Source of the DNA: Chitinophagaceae bacterium
GTDB lineage: Bacteria; Bacteroidota; Bacteroidia; Chitinophagales; Chitinophagaceae
NCBI GenBank assembly: GCA_947379895.1
Contig: CANCPA010000030.1
Coordinates: 1 to 33,525, forward strand
Direction: 5' to 3'
Length of the DNA stretch: 33,525 bases
In this document: positions 7,385-15,036 of the stretch, one piece after another
Layout: every line of letters begins with the position of its first letter
How positions within the stretch are numbered: position 1 is the first letter of the stretch
The notes under the pieces: generated by a model
Databases searched by the model: none
What the model saw: the letters and a program-made list of their open reading frames with translations, nothing else
Told to the model about the DNA's origin: nothing
Made by a program: the position numbers and the translations under genes

Positions 7385-8602
7385 ATGAATAGAATGAAAA
7401 AATGGTTGGGGGTTATTGCAATTGTTATATTGGTTTCTAATGGACTGTTTGCACAAAAGATGGAAGGAAACATGTCGAAGGCAGATGTGATGAAGTTGGA
7501 TTTTAAGAGTCTCGCTGATAAAAAGGCTAGACTAAAAGCACACGATGCAAGTCTGATACCTGCTTTCAATAAATTGATAAAAGACGCAAATGAGGCCTTA
7601 AAGGTTGGTCCTGTTAGTGTGATGGACAAAAAAGCATTTCCTCCTAGCGGAAACAAGCACGATTATATGAGTATCGGCCCATATTGGTGGCCTGATAGTT
7701 CAAAACCCGGTGGCGTTCCTTATATGCAAAGAGATGGACAGATAAATCCAGAAGTACACGATTTTCCTGATAAGGAGAATATGCCTTCTTTGTGCGAGAA
7801 TATTTACAAATTATCTCTAGCTTATTATTTTTCTAATGACGAAATCTATGCAAAGCATATTGAAAAGTTGCTGAAAGTATGGTTTTTGGATACTGCCACA
7901 AGGATGAATCCTAATTTGAATTATGCACAAGCCGTAAAAGGCAAGTTCGAAGGAAGACCCGAGGGCTTGATTGATACAAGACACTTTATTTATATGCTTG
8001 ATGGTTTGGAACTCTTGAAATCCTCAAAAAATTGGCCTGCAGCAGAACAAAGAGGATTGAAACAATGGTATGCCCAATTTTTACAGTGGATGTTTACGAG
8101 TAAGAATGGTATGGGAGAAATGAAGGCCAAAAACAATCATGGAGTATGGTTCGATGCACAAAGTTTGGCTGTAGCAGTGTTTGTAGATAGTACAGCTATT
8201 GCGAATAAGATTGTTCAGAAGGCAATTGAGAGATTAGATGTTCAAATGAATGACGATGGTTTATTTCCATTGGAATTAGCCCGTACCACTTCTTTGCATT
8301 ATTCTGCCTTCATTTTGAATGCATTTAATATCATCTCAATTCTTTCAGAAAAAACGAATACCGATTTTAATAAGGCAATCACCCCTTCGGGCAAGTCTTT
8401 CAAGAAAGGATTAGATGCATTGGCACCTTATTTGGCAAAAGAAAAGGAATGGACAGGAAAAGAAATTCGTCCGTTCAATTTTCAGGACGCCTATCCGTTG
8501 TTGTTGAGGAATGCGAGAAAGTATGATTGTAAAGATTGTGTTGAGTCGATAAAGAAAGTGGCAGGTGAAAAGTACACCGACCATCTAATTAATCTATTAT
8601 AA
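7385..8602 (+). CDS. Secreted alginate_lyase-domain polysaccharide lyase (PL38-like)
   Basis: The 405-residue protein has a signal peptide (about 1-23, ending LFAQ). It matches the Alginate_lyase (alpha/alpha-toroid) domain: YMSIGPYWWPDSSKPGG near 96-112, the INPEVHDFPDKENM segment, a helix LCENIYKLSLAYYFS, then NNHGVWFDAQSLA with Asn250, Asn251 and His252, and ARTTSLHYSAFILNAF. The Asn-His pair and a downstream Tyr in SLHYS are the expected type of beta-elimination residues in this fold. Characterised PL38 and related enzymes cut alginate or glucuronan-type polymers, giving an unsaturated uronic acid at the new non-reducing end, which the GH88 enzyme at 13570-14769 could remove. PL38 rather than PL5 is judged from the motif set only. 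It likely acts in the periplasm. Confidence 0.8.
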   Translation: MNRMKKWLGVIAIVILVSNGLFAQKMEGNMSKADVMKLDFKSLADKKARLKAHDASLIPAFNKLIKDANEALKVGPVSVMDKKAFPPSGNKHDYMSIGPYWWPDSSKPGGVPYMQRDGQINPEVHDFPDKENMPSLCENIYKLSLAYYFSNDEIYAKHIEKLLKVWFLDTATRMNPNLNYAQAVKGKFEGRPEGLIDTRHFIYMLDGLELLKSSKNWPAAEQRGLKQWYAQFLQWMFTSKNGMGEMKAKNNHGVWFDAQSLAVAVFVDSTAIANKIVQKAIERLDVQMNDDGLFPLELARTTSLHYSAFILNAFNIISILSEKTNTDFNKAITPSGKSFKKGLDALAPYLAKEKEWTGKEIRPFNFQDAYPLLLRNARKYDCKDCVESIKKVAGEKYTDHLINLL

Positions 8603-8611
8603 TATTATTCT

Positions 8612-8701
8612 CAACACAAAGACACAAAGTCGCAAAGGAGCACAAAGAATCTTTTTCTTTTTTTTCTTAGTGGTTCTTAGAGTCTTAGCGTCTTTGTGTT
8701 G
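8612..8701. repeat. Degenerate ACACAAAG...CTTTGTGTT inverted element, copy 2
   Basis: CAACACAAAGAC (8612-8623) and GTCTTTGTGTTG (8690-8701) are perfect 12-bp inverted arms. Between them are further CACAAAG/CTTAG steps around a T-run, so the transcript could fold into one long imperfect hairpin. It ends 24 bases before the ATG at 8726. Confidence 0.75.
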
Positions 8702-8725
8702 GAGAAATAACTTAAATAAAATAAA

Positions 8726-9610
8726 ATGAAAAAGATAATTCTTGGTTTTGCATTGTTTGCCTGTTCGTTTATACAAGCACAAGAGGATACGATAAAGAAA
8801 TTTAAACCCGTTGCCATCCCTGATAATTACACTAAGCAATTAGATGTTGTATATACGAGTGGAACTGGTTTTCAGGAAAAATTGGATTTGTATCTCCCCA
8901 ACAAAACTTCAAAGTTAGCACCTGCTATCATCAATATTCACGGTGGTGGATGGGTGAATGGTAGTAAGGAACAGCAAGGTGGGTTTAGTGGATATTTCAA
9001 GAATGGATTTGTGGTGGCAAACATCGAGTATCGAATGACGCACGAGGCGAAAGCCCCTGCAGCAGTTGAAGATGCCCGTTGTGCGTTAGCCTACTTAATC
9101 CGTCATGCAGCAGAATTGAATATTGATGTGAATAGGATTGTGGTGATGGGTGGTTCAGCAGGTGGACATCTTGCCTTAATGACAGGACTCTTGGCAAATG
9201 ACCACCGTTTTGATAATAACTGCAATGATGTCAAGGACATGAAAGTGGCTGCAATCATCGACAAATGGGGTATCACCGATGTTTGGGCTTGGGCATATTG
9301 CTGCAAGAGTCATTCAGCCCAAAATTGGTTGGGAGATAGAAAAGCGGATGAGGCATTTGCCAAAACCGTTTCTCCAATGACTTATGTAAAGAAGACTAGT
9401 CCTCCGATTTTTATTTGTCATGGTGATGCCGATTCTACAGTTCCGATGGAAGAATCGATTGCCTTACATGATAAATTGATACAGTTGGGCGTAAAAACAG
9501 AGTTAATGATTGTGCCACATGCCGGTCATAGTTTATCGGGTGCAAAGGACCAATTAAAGGTGATGGACGAAAAGATTTTGGTGTTCTTAAAAGAGTTGGA
9601 AATTTATTAA
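8726..9610 (+). CDS. Secreted alpha/beta hydrolase, esterase/lipase-like
   Basis: The 294-residue protein has a signal peptide (1-19, ending FIQAQ). The BD-FAE/Abhydrolase_3-type fold is shown by HGGGW (72-76, oxyanion hole), VEDARCALAYLIRHA, the nucleophile elbow GGSAGG with Ser144, the acid in CHGDADSTVP (Asp234 or Asp236) and His268 in PHAGHS. It probably de-esterifies the glycan or its oligosaccharides. It shares the fold but little sequence with the hydrolase at 439-1269 (HGGGW against HGGS, GGSAGG against GHSAGG), so the two may act on different esters. It lies between two lyases in the same orientation; 123 bases with an inverted repeat separate it from the upstream lyase. Confidence 0.8.
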   Translation: MKKIILGFALFACSFIQAQEDTIKKFKPVAIPDNYTKQLDVVYTSGTGFQEKLDLYLPNKTSKLAPAIINIHGGGWVNGSKEQQGGFSGYFKNGFVVANIEYRMTHEAKAPAAVEDARCALAYLIRHAAELNIDVNRIVVMGGSAGGHLALMTGLLANDHRFDNNCNDVKDMKVAAIIDKWGITDVWAWAYCCKSHSAQNWLGDRKADEAFAKTVSPMTYVKKTSPPIFICHGDADSTVPMEESIALHDKLIQLGVKTELMIVPHAGHSLSGAKDQLKVMDEKILVFLKELEIY

Positions 9611-9620
9611 TCTTTCAAAT

Positions 9621-9683
9621 TGGCGGGTTACCCCCGATTGTTAGTGGGTATCCCCACAATCTATAGTGGATTTAGTAATAGGG
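9621..9683. repeat. Short 21-bp-period palindromic array
   Basis: Three 21-bp units start at 9621, 9642 and 9663. The first two have the cores GCGGGTTACCCCC and GTGGGTATCCCCAC; the second is a perfect 5-bp palindrome around TATC. The third (GTGGATTTAG) is decayed. The unit length equals that of the arrays at 3608-3796 and 24536-24807. Confidence 0.65.
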
Positions 9684-9735
9684 AATTGAGGGATTATTTT
9701 AATCACTTATTCGTTGATATAATGAGCAGGTTTTT

Positions 9736-9823
9736 AACACAATGAATACGAAGGGTGATGAATTTTACACAATTTAATAGTAAACCTTTGTGTCCCTTGT
9801 TATTTACTTGATTGCTTTGTGGT
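9736..9823. repeat. Degenerate ACACAATG...CTTTGTGGT element, copy 3
   Basis: The left arm is AACACAATG (9736-9744). The right arm has CCTTTGTGTCCCTTG and ends GCTTTGTGGT at 9823. It lies 38 bases before the PL6 start at 9862 and resembles the elements at 7254-7344 and 8612-8701. Confidence 0.5.
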
Positions 9824-9861
9824 AAAGCCTTTTAAATAGTTACAAAAACAAAAATTAAGTT

Positions 9862-11343
9862 ATGAAACAAAGATTATTTTTTATGGTTAACAAAGCGAAA
9901 AGTCTTTGTTTGGGTTTAACAGTTTTGCTATCTCTTCAAATTGGATATGCTGCTGGTAAAGAAATATTGGTATCTAACAATTCCGAGTTGACTAGTGCAA
10001 TAAGTTCTGCTAAGGCGGGAGATGTCATTACGATGAAAGATGGAGAATGGAAAGACGCTGTCATTGATTTTAAAGCAACTGCAACTGCTGATGCACCTGT
10101 TACTATCAAAGCACAAACTGCGGGGAAAGTTATTTTAGATGGCAGTAGTATGTTGACATTTACAAAACCATATCTGAAAGTAGATGGGTTGCTTTTTAAA
10201 GGCGGTGCGATTAGAAAGGGTGCTGTTTTGAATTTTAATTCAGACAATTGTACGATAACTAATACCGCTATCATCGATTATAATCCTGCTGATTTTGGTG
10301 CTAAATATTATTGGATATTTTTTAGTGGGAATAATAATCTCCTGACACATTGTTTCTTTAAAGGCAAAAATAATGTAGAACCTGTTTTAGGAAATGCCAT
10401 TGAAGGTGCAAGACATAATACGGTTAGCTATTGTTATTTCAAAGACATTCCTTATGCCAAACAAAACGGTAGAGAAATCATGCGTATTTGGGGACCAGGA
10501 AAATTAGGCAAGCCAAGTGATGACGGGGCTTTCTTTACGGTAGAACATAATTTGTTTGACCATGCGGATGGAGAAGGAGTAGAGATAGTATCGTTGAAAT
10601 CGAATCATAATGTCGTTCGTTTCAATACAGTTAGGGCTTGTATGGGTGCTATTACCAATAGACAAGGTCATAACAATACGTTTGAAGGAAACTTCATTTT
10701 GGGTGAAAATAGGGCAGGTACTTTAGGAATGCGTTTTGCCGGAGAGAATTTGCATGTGGTCAATAACTATATCAGCAATGTGTCTGAAAAGGGAATGTTA
10801 ATGATGGCAGGAGAGTATATGGATAAGGCTTTGACAACAGATTTTAAGCCTGGACATGGTGATGATCAAACACTAGGTTCTCCAAGATATTATCAAGTGA
10901 GAAATTGTGTAATTGAAAATAACACCATCATTAATTCGGGAGGTAAAGGATTGCATGTGGGTGATTCCTATAAAAAAAGATGGCCTCAAATGCAATTGTG
11001 TTTATTGCCAGAAAACAATACAATCAAAAATAATTTGATTATGAATTGTGTAGAGTCAAACGTTGAGATTACTTATCCAGACACCGACCCAAACACTAGT
11101 TATTTGAGTTTTATTCCTAATAAGTTTGAAGGTAATGTTTATTCAGGTGGCGATGCTGTAGGCATTGAAAAGATTCAAGGTATCAATAAGAAGGATGTGA
11201 AAGGTGCTTTTGATAAGGATGGTTTGTTTGTACCTAAAGAAATAGCAGGGTTCAAGGGTGTCGGTGCTGATGAATATTTGAAAAAGAGTGACATCTGCCA
11301 TCCATTGCAACCAAAGGAAGTGGGTCCAAATTGGATGCTTTAG
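9862..11343 (+). CDS. Secreted PL6 polysaccharide lyase (chondroitinase B / alginate lyase family)
   Basis: The 493-residue protein has a signal peptide (about 1-31, ending GYAA). It is a PL6 parallel beta-helix: an N-terminal segment with LTSAISSAKAGDVITMKDGEW, APVTIKAQTAGKVILDGSS and LKVDGLLFKGG, then the active-site strand with VEIVSLKSNHN and ITNRQGHNNTFEGNF. Lys246 (base) and Arg267 lie 21 residues apart, exactly as K250/R271 of chondroitinase B. Glu241 matches the second calcium-binding Glu, but the first (Lys minus 7) is Gly239, with Glu238 one residue off. PL6 enzymes cut dermatan sulfate or alginate by beta-elimination. No T9SS domain is present, so it likely acts in the periplasm. 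It is followed at once by a second, T9SS-sorted PL6. Confidence 0.88.
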   Translation: MKQRLFFMVNKAKSLCLGLTVLLSLQIGYAAGKEILVSNNSELTSAISSAKAGDVITMKDGEWKDAVIDFKATATADAPVTIKAQTAGKVILDGSSMLTFTKPYLKVDGLLFKGGAIRKGAVLNFNSDNCTITNTAIIDYNPADFGAKYYWIFFSGNNNLLTHCFFKGKNNVEPVLGNAIEGARHNTVSYCYFKDIPYAKQNGREIMRIWGPGKLGKPSDDGAFFTVEHNLFDHADGEGVEIVSLKSNHNVVRFNTVRACMGAITNRQGHNNTFEGNFILGENRAGTLGMRFAGENLHVVNNYISNVSEKGMLMMAGEYMDKALTTDFKPGHGDDQTLGSPRYYQVRNCVIENNTIINSGGKGLHVGDSYKKRWPQMQLCLLPENNTIKNNLIMNCVESNVEITYPDTDPNTSYLSFIPNKFEGNVYSGGDAVGIEKIQGINKKDVKGAFDKDGLFVPKEIAGFKGVGADEYLKKSDICHPLQPKEVGPNWML

Positions 11344-11394
11344 TTCTTGAATATTTTATTCTCGATAATATACTTTATCGCTAGAAAATTTGAA

Positions 11395-13524
11395 ATGAAA
11401 ATGATTTGTTTTAAACAATTATACAAGTTACTAACCATAATAGCCTGCATTTTACTGCTAGTTGGTAGTGCATTTGCTACCACTTATCAGGTCTCCACAA
11501 AGGCTACTCTCATTAGCAAAATGAATGGGGCTAAACCGGGTGATACCGTCATTGTTTTGAATGGGACTTATAATTGGGGGCAAATCGTTTTTAATAATAC
11601 ACAAGGAACGAGTACTTCGGCATGGATTGTATTAAAAGCACAAACTTTTAGTGGTGTAATTTTTACAGGACAAACATATATTCAGTTTTCAGGAAAACAT
11701 ATCTTACTGAATGGTTTTAGGTTTGCAAATGGTAATTCAGGTGCTAATGATGTCATTCAGTTTAGGAGCAATTCGAGTTTGTTTGCCCATTATTGTCGTG
11801 TCACTAACATCACGATTGATAATTATAACAGCGATTCAACAGGATCCTATATGAATAATGGGTCTAAAAATGGAGGCGATACCCTCAATAGATGGGTAAG
11901 TCTTTATGGTACACATAATCGGGTGGACCATTGTAGTTTTCTCAATAAGTTTAATGGGTCACCTGTAATTGTAATATGGTATGATAGTTCAAATTATCCT
12001 GCTCGTGGCACTTCTACCTTTCATTTAATCGACTCAAATTATTTTAGTAAAAGAGGTTATTTAGGCAGTAATGAAGGTGAGGTGATCAGGGTCGGAACGA
12101 GTACAAATTCAAGAACGGATGGATATAATGTGATTGAGTATAACTTATTTGAAGATGGCGTTCAGTTAGATCCTGAAATTATTTCTAATAAATCAAATTT
12201 TAACACCTATCGATATAATACTTTTCGAAATCATGCGGGTGGTATAACTATGAGGCATGGAAGATATTGTAATGTGTATGGAAATTTCTTCATCCGAGAT
12301 AATTCAGCCTCTTCTACTACAGGTTATGGTATCCGAGTGATAGACAAGGGGCATAAAGTATTCAATAATTATATCGAAGGTTTGGTAGGGAATAATAATA
12401 GCCTTACTGCGTTTCGTGCACCAATTATCTTATTTAATGGGATTACCAATTCAAACGATACGGCAAATCCTGCTTTTGCTTCCAAGTATTTTCCGGCAGA
12501 TAGCACTTTAATCGCCTTCAATACGATTGTAAATTGTAATGGCGGTGCCGGAATTGTGCTTGGTTATAATACAGATAGTATTGCCCCTTTTCAACCTAAG
12601 GGAATTATTGTTGCCAATAACCTAATTAAAATGACGAAGGGTCAAGCCGCTATTGTAGATACTTCAATTCACACAGATAGTGTTACTTATATGGCAGAAG
12701 GAAATATCTATAAGACTACGAAAGGATTGGGTTTAGTTTCTTCAAAGGGATTTACCACTAAGACATTGACTTTTGGAACTAGGGCAAATGGGATTTTGCC
12801 CCCTCCTTCATTGGTTAAGGATTCCGCTAGAAATACGAATAATTATGTTATTGCTTTAATGGGATTAGATGGACTTGGTGTAAAAAGAAGTAACATTTAT
12901 GATGTTGGGATGCAAGAAACAAATGGAACAGGAAGTATTGTTTCCTATCTACTCGACACTTCTAAGGTAGGGGCAGGTAAACCAAACATTATTTTGCCGG
13001 TTAGGTTAATTAGTTTTCTTGTCAATAAAAGAACCGATAACTCCTTTGGAATTAATTGGGAAGTTGGCAGTGAAACTGACATGCTTGAATACGGAATTGA
13101 ACTGAGTAATGATGGTATTAATTTCAATTCTATTGGAACTGTTTTAGCATCTCAAAAGTCTGTCTATACCTATATATACACAGGTAGTATTTCTCCAAAA
13201 AATTATTTCCGACTAAAAATGATTCAAAAGGATGGAACAGTATCTTATTCTAGTATTTCTGAAATAAATAGTAGGGAACAAATTGCTGTTACTCTTTATC
13301 CAAATCCTGCAAAAGATAATTTAAATGTTCGTTTGAGTAATTACCCGTCAACTTATAATGTAGAAATTGTGGATGCAGTCGGGAATATTATATGGAGAAG
13401 AGATAATTTAAATAAAAAGGATTTGAGTATTGGAACTAGTCATTTGTCAAATGGTAGTTATTATTTACAAATAAAAGGAAAAAATAATAGCATAAATAGC
13501 TATCCATTTATAGTAACAAAATAG
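11395..13524 (+). CDS. PL6 polysaccharide lyase with T9SS sorting domain
   Basis: I place the start at the ATG at 11395 (709 residues), which gives a clean signal peptide, MKMICFKQLYKLL through VGSAFA, before TTYQVST; the frame extends to a TTG at 11347 without support. The PL6 beta-helix covers ~27-480 and has the canonical site DPEIISNKSNFN with Lys266, Arg287 in TMRHGRYCN (21 residues later) and the calcium ligands Asp259 and Glu261. A fibronectin-like segment (LPVRLISFLV...INWEVGSETDML) and a T9SS type A domain (TLYPNPAKDNLNV to the end) follow. This enzyme should act at the cell surface on long polymer, while the PL6 without a sorting domain upstream handles products in the periplasm. 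Gene spacing (51 bases) suggests one transcript. Confidence 0.88.
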   Translation: MKMICFKQLYKLLTIIACILLLVGSAFATTYQVSTKATLISKMNGAKPGDTVIVLNGTYNWGQIVFNNTQGTSTSAWIVLKAQTFSGVIFTGQTYIQFSGKHILLNGFRFANGNSGANDVIQFRSNSSLFAHYCRVTNITIDNYNSDSTGSYMNNGSKNGGDTLNRWVSLYGTHNRVDHCSFLNKFNGSPVIVIWYDSSNYPARGTSTFHLIDSNYFSKRGYLGSNEGEVIRVGTSTNSRTDGYNVIEYNLFEDGVQLDPEIISNKSNFNTYRYNTFRNHAGGITMRHGRYCNVYGNFFIRDNSASSTTGYGIRVIDKGHKVFNNYIEGLVGNNNSLTAFRAPIILFNGITNSNDTANPAFASKYFPADSTLIAFNTIVNCNGGAGIVLGYNTDSIAPFQPKGIIVANNLIKMTKGQAAIVDTSIHTDSVTYMAEGNIYKTTKGLGLVSSKGFTTKTLTFGTRANGILPPPSLVKDSARNTNNYVIALMGLDGLGVKRSNIYDVGMQETNGTGSIVSYLLDTSKVGAGKPNIILPVRLISFLVNKRTDNSFGINWEVGSETDMLEYGIELSNDGINFNSIGTVLASQKSVYTYIYTGSISPKNYFRLKMIQKDGTVSYSSISEINSREQIAVTLYPNPAKDNLNVRLSNYPSTYNVEIVDAVGNIIWRRDNLNKKDLSIGTSHLSNGSYYLQIKGKNNSINSYPFIVTK

Positions 13525-13569
13525 TATTGGTAATTAATAATAAGAAATCAGAAAAAAGAAGGAACAGAA

Positions 13570-14769
13570 ATGAAAAAAGTAGTTGTTGTAGTAGGTGTTG
13601 TCTTTATAGGATTAATTTCACAGGCTCAGTCTGTTGATTTAAAGAGAGTTTTCAGCGATGCAGAAAAGCAGACGGATTTGATGATTAGTGAAGTTCCTTT
13701 GGCAAAGAAAGGTAATTCCGCTTTGGTATCACCTCGAACCTTAGATGCGAAAGGTGAATTAGAGTTATGTCCTTCCTTTCGGTGGGTTAGTGGTTTTTTT
13801 CCAGGAACTTTATGGTATTTATATGATTATACCCGTAATGAAAAGTGGAAAAAGCAGGCAGAGGAATTTACGGCTAATATTGAAAAGGAAAAATTAAATG
13901 CTGCTTCGCACGATGTAGGCTTCAAAGTTTATTGCAGTTTCGGAAATGGATATCGACTAACGAAGAATAAAAACTACAAAGAAATCATCATTCAAGCTGC
14001 TAAGACACTTTCAACACGATTTAATCCAACAGTAGGCTGTATACGTTCTTGGGATACGATGCCAAAATGGAAGTTTCCTGTCATTATTGATAATATGTTG
14101 AATTTGGAATTGCTTTTTGCTGCAACAAGAATTTCTGGTGACAGTAGTTTTTATAAAATTGCAGTTAGCCATGCTAACACAACGCTGAAGAATCATTTCA
14201 GAAAAGATTATAGTTGTTATCATGTGGTTGATTATGACAGTACAAAAAAGGATGCTGTCATAACAAAAGGAACTCGTCAGGGCTTTTCGGATGAAAGTGC
14301 TTGGGCTAGAGGACAGGCATGGGCAATATATGGCTTTACCATGTGTTATAGAGAAACCAAAGACCCGAAATATTTAAAACAGGCAGAAAATGTAGCCGGT
14401 TATATTTTGAATAATCCAAACTTGCCAAGTGATTTAGTCCCCTATTGGGATTATGATGCTCCGAATATCCCACACGAACAAAGGGATGCTTCTGCTGCTG
14501 CTTGTTTTGCATCAGGATTGTATGAGTTAAGTACATATAGCAAAAATGGTAAGGAGTATAGAAAAGCTGCCGATAAAATTATGGAGAATCTGACTAATAG
14601 TTATCGCTCTCCAATCGGTCAAAACAAAGGTTTTATATTGTTACATAGTACCGGTGCAAGGCCTGCAAAGAGTGAAGTGGATGTACCATTATGTTATGCT
14701 GACTATTACTATATTGAAGCTCTCTTAAGAAGTAAAAAGGTTGAAAACAAAGTTAAAATTGCCTTTTAA
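13570..14769 (+). CDS. Unsaturated glucuronyl hydrolase, GH88 family
   Basis: The 399-residue protein has a signal peptide (1-19, ending SQAQS). The (alpha/alpha)6 GH88 domain shows FRWVSGFFPGTLWYLYD, SHDVGFKVYCSFGNGYRLT with Asp115, VIIDNMLNLELLF with Asp174, QGFSDESAWARGQAW and WDYDAPN...RDASAAA. Asp115 and Asp174 match the two essential Asp residues of Bacillus unsaturated glucuronyl hydrolase (D88, D149), with nearly the same spacing. The enzyme hydrates the C4-C5 double bond made by lyases and so releases the terminal unsaturated uronic acid. This fits the three upstream lyases and closes the degradation sequence. It lies 45 bases after the PL6 gene, with no promoter seen between. Whether it prefers sulfated (GAG-type) or unsulfated ends cannot be read here. 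Confidence 0.92.
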   Translation: MKKVVVVVGVVFIGLISQAQSVDLKRVFSDAEKQTDLMISEVPLAKKGNSALVSPRTLDAKGELELCPSFRWVSGFFPGTLWYLYDYTRNEKWKKQAEEFTANIEKEKLNAASHDVGFKVYCSFGNGYRLTKNKNYKEIIIQAAKTLSTRFNPTVGCIRSWDTMPKWKFPVIIDNMLNLELLFAATRISGDSSFYKIAVSHANTTLKNHFRKDYSCYHVVDYDSTKKDAVITKGTRQGFSDESAWARGQAWAIYGFTMCYRETKDPKYLKQAENVAGYILNNPNLPSDLVPYWDYDAPNIPHEQRDASAAACFASGLYELSTYSKNGKEYRKAADKIMENLTNSYRSPIGQNKGFILLHSTGARPAKSEVDVPLCYADYYYIEALLRSKKVENKVKIAF

Positions 14770-14841
14770 CCCATTTTTAATTCGAGTATTGAAATTATTT
14801 TAATAGTTATACCGATTTTGTCCTTTTTTATTGTATTAAAA

Positions 14842-14873
14842 TTGGTTATTAGTTATTAGTAACAGTATATTTG
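14842..14873 (+). promoter_or_regulatory. Bacteroidota promoter (TTG-N21-TATATTTG)
   Basis: TTG at 14842-14844 and TATATTTG at 14866-14873 (21-nt spacing) match the Bacteroidota -33/-7 consensus. Transcription would start near 14880, leaving a leader of about 155 nt before the ATG at 15037. Confidence 0.65.
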
Positions 14874-14915
14874 CAGAGAATTTTTTTAAACGGTTGTATT
14901 ATGCCGATTGCTGCC

Positions 14916-14951
14916 AACTTGCTTGAAGTAAAATATAAAAAATTGCAAGTT
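14916..14951 (+). promoter_or_regulatory. Leader hairpin in the 5' UTR of the surface protein
   Basis: AACTTGC (14916-14922) pairs with GCAAGTT (14945-14951) across a 22-nt AT-rich loop. The hairpin lies within the inferred leader. No known riboswitch was recognised. Confidence 0.35.
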
Positions 14952-15036
14952 TAATGTCGGAAAGTCTAGCTGTTTAAAACGTTCTGAATTATTTTTTATT
15001 ATTTTATTTTTTTAAATTTAAACCCCCTCAAAGGTT

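Noticed and set aside
11347-11394. TTG start for the second PL6 lyase
   Set aside because: The ATG at 11395 gives a proper signal peptide; the 16 extra residues only add an unlikely leader.
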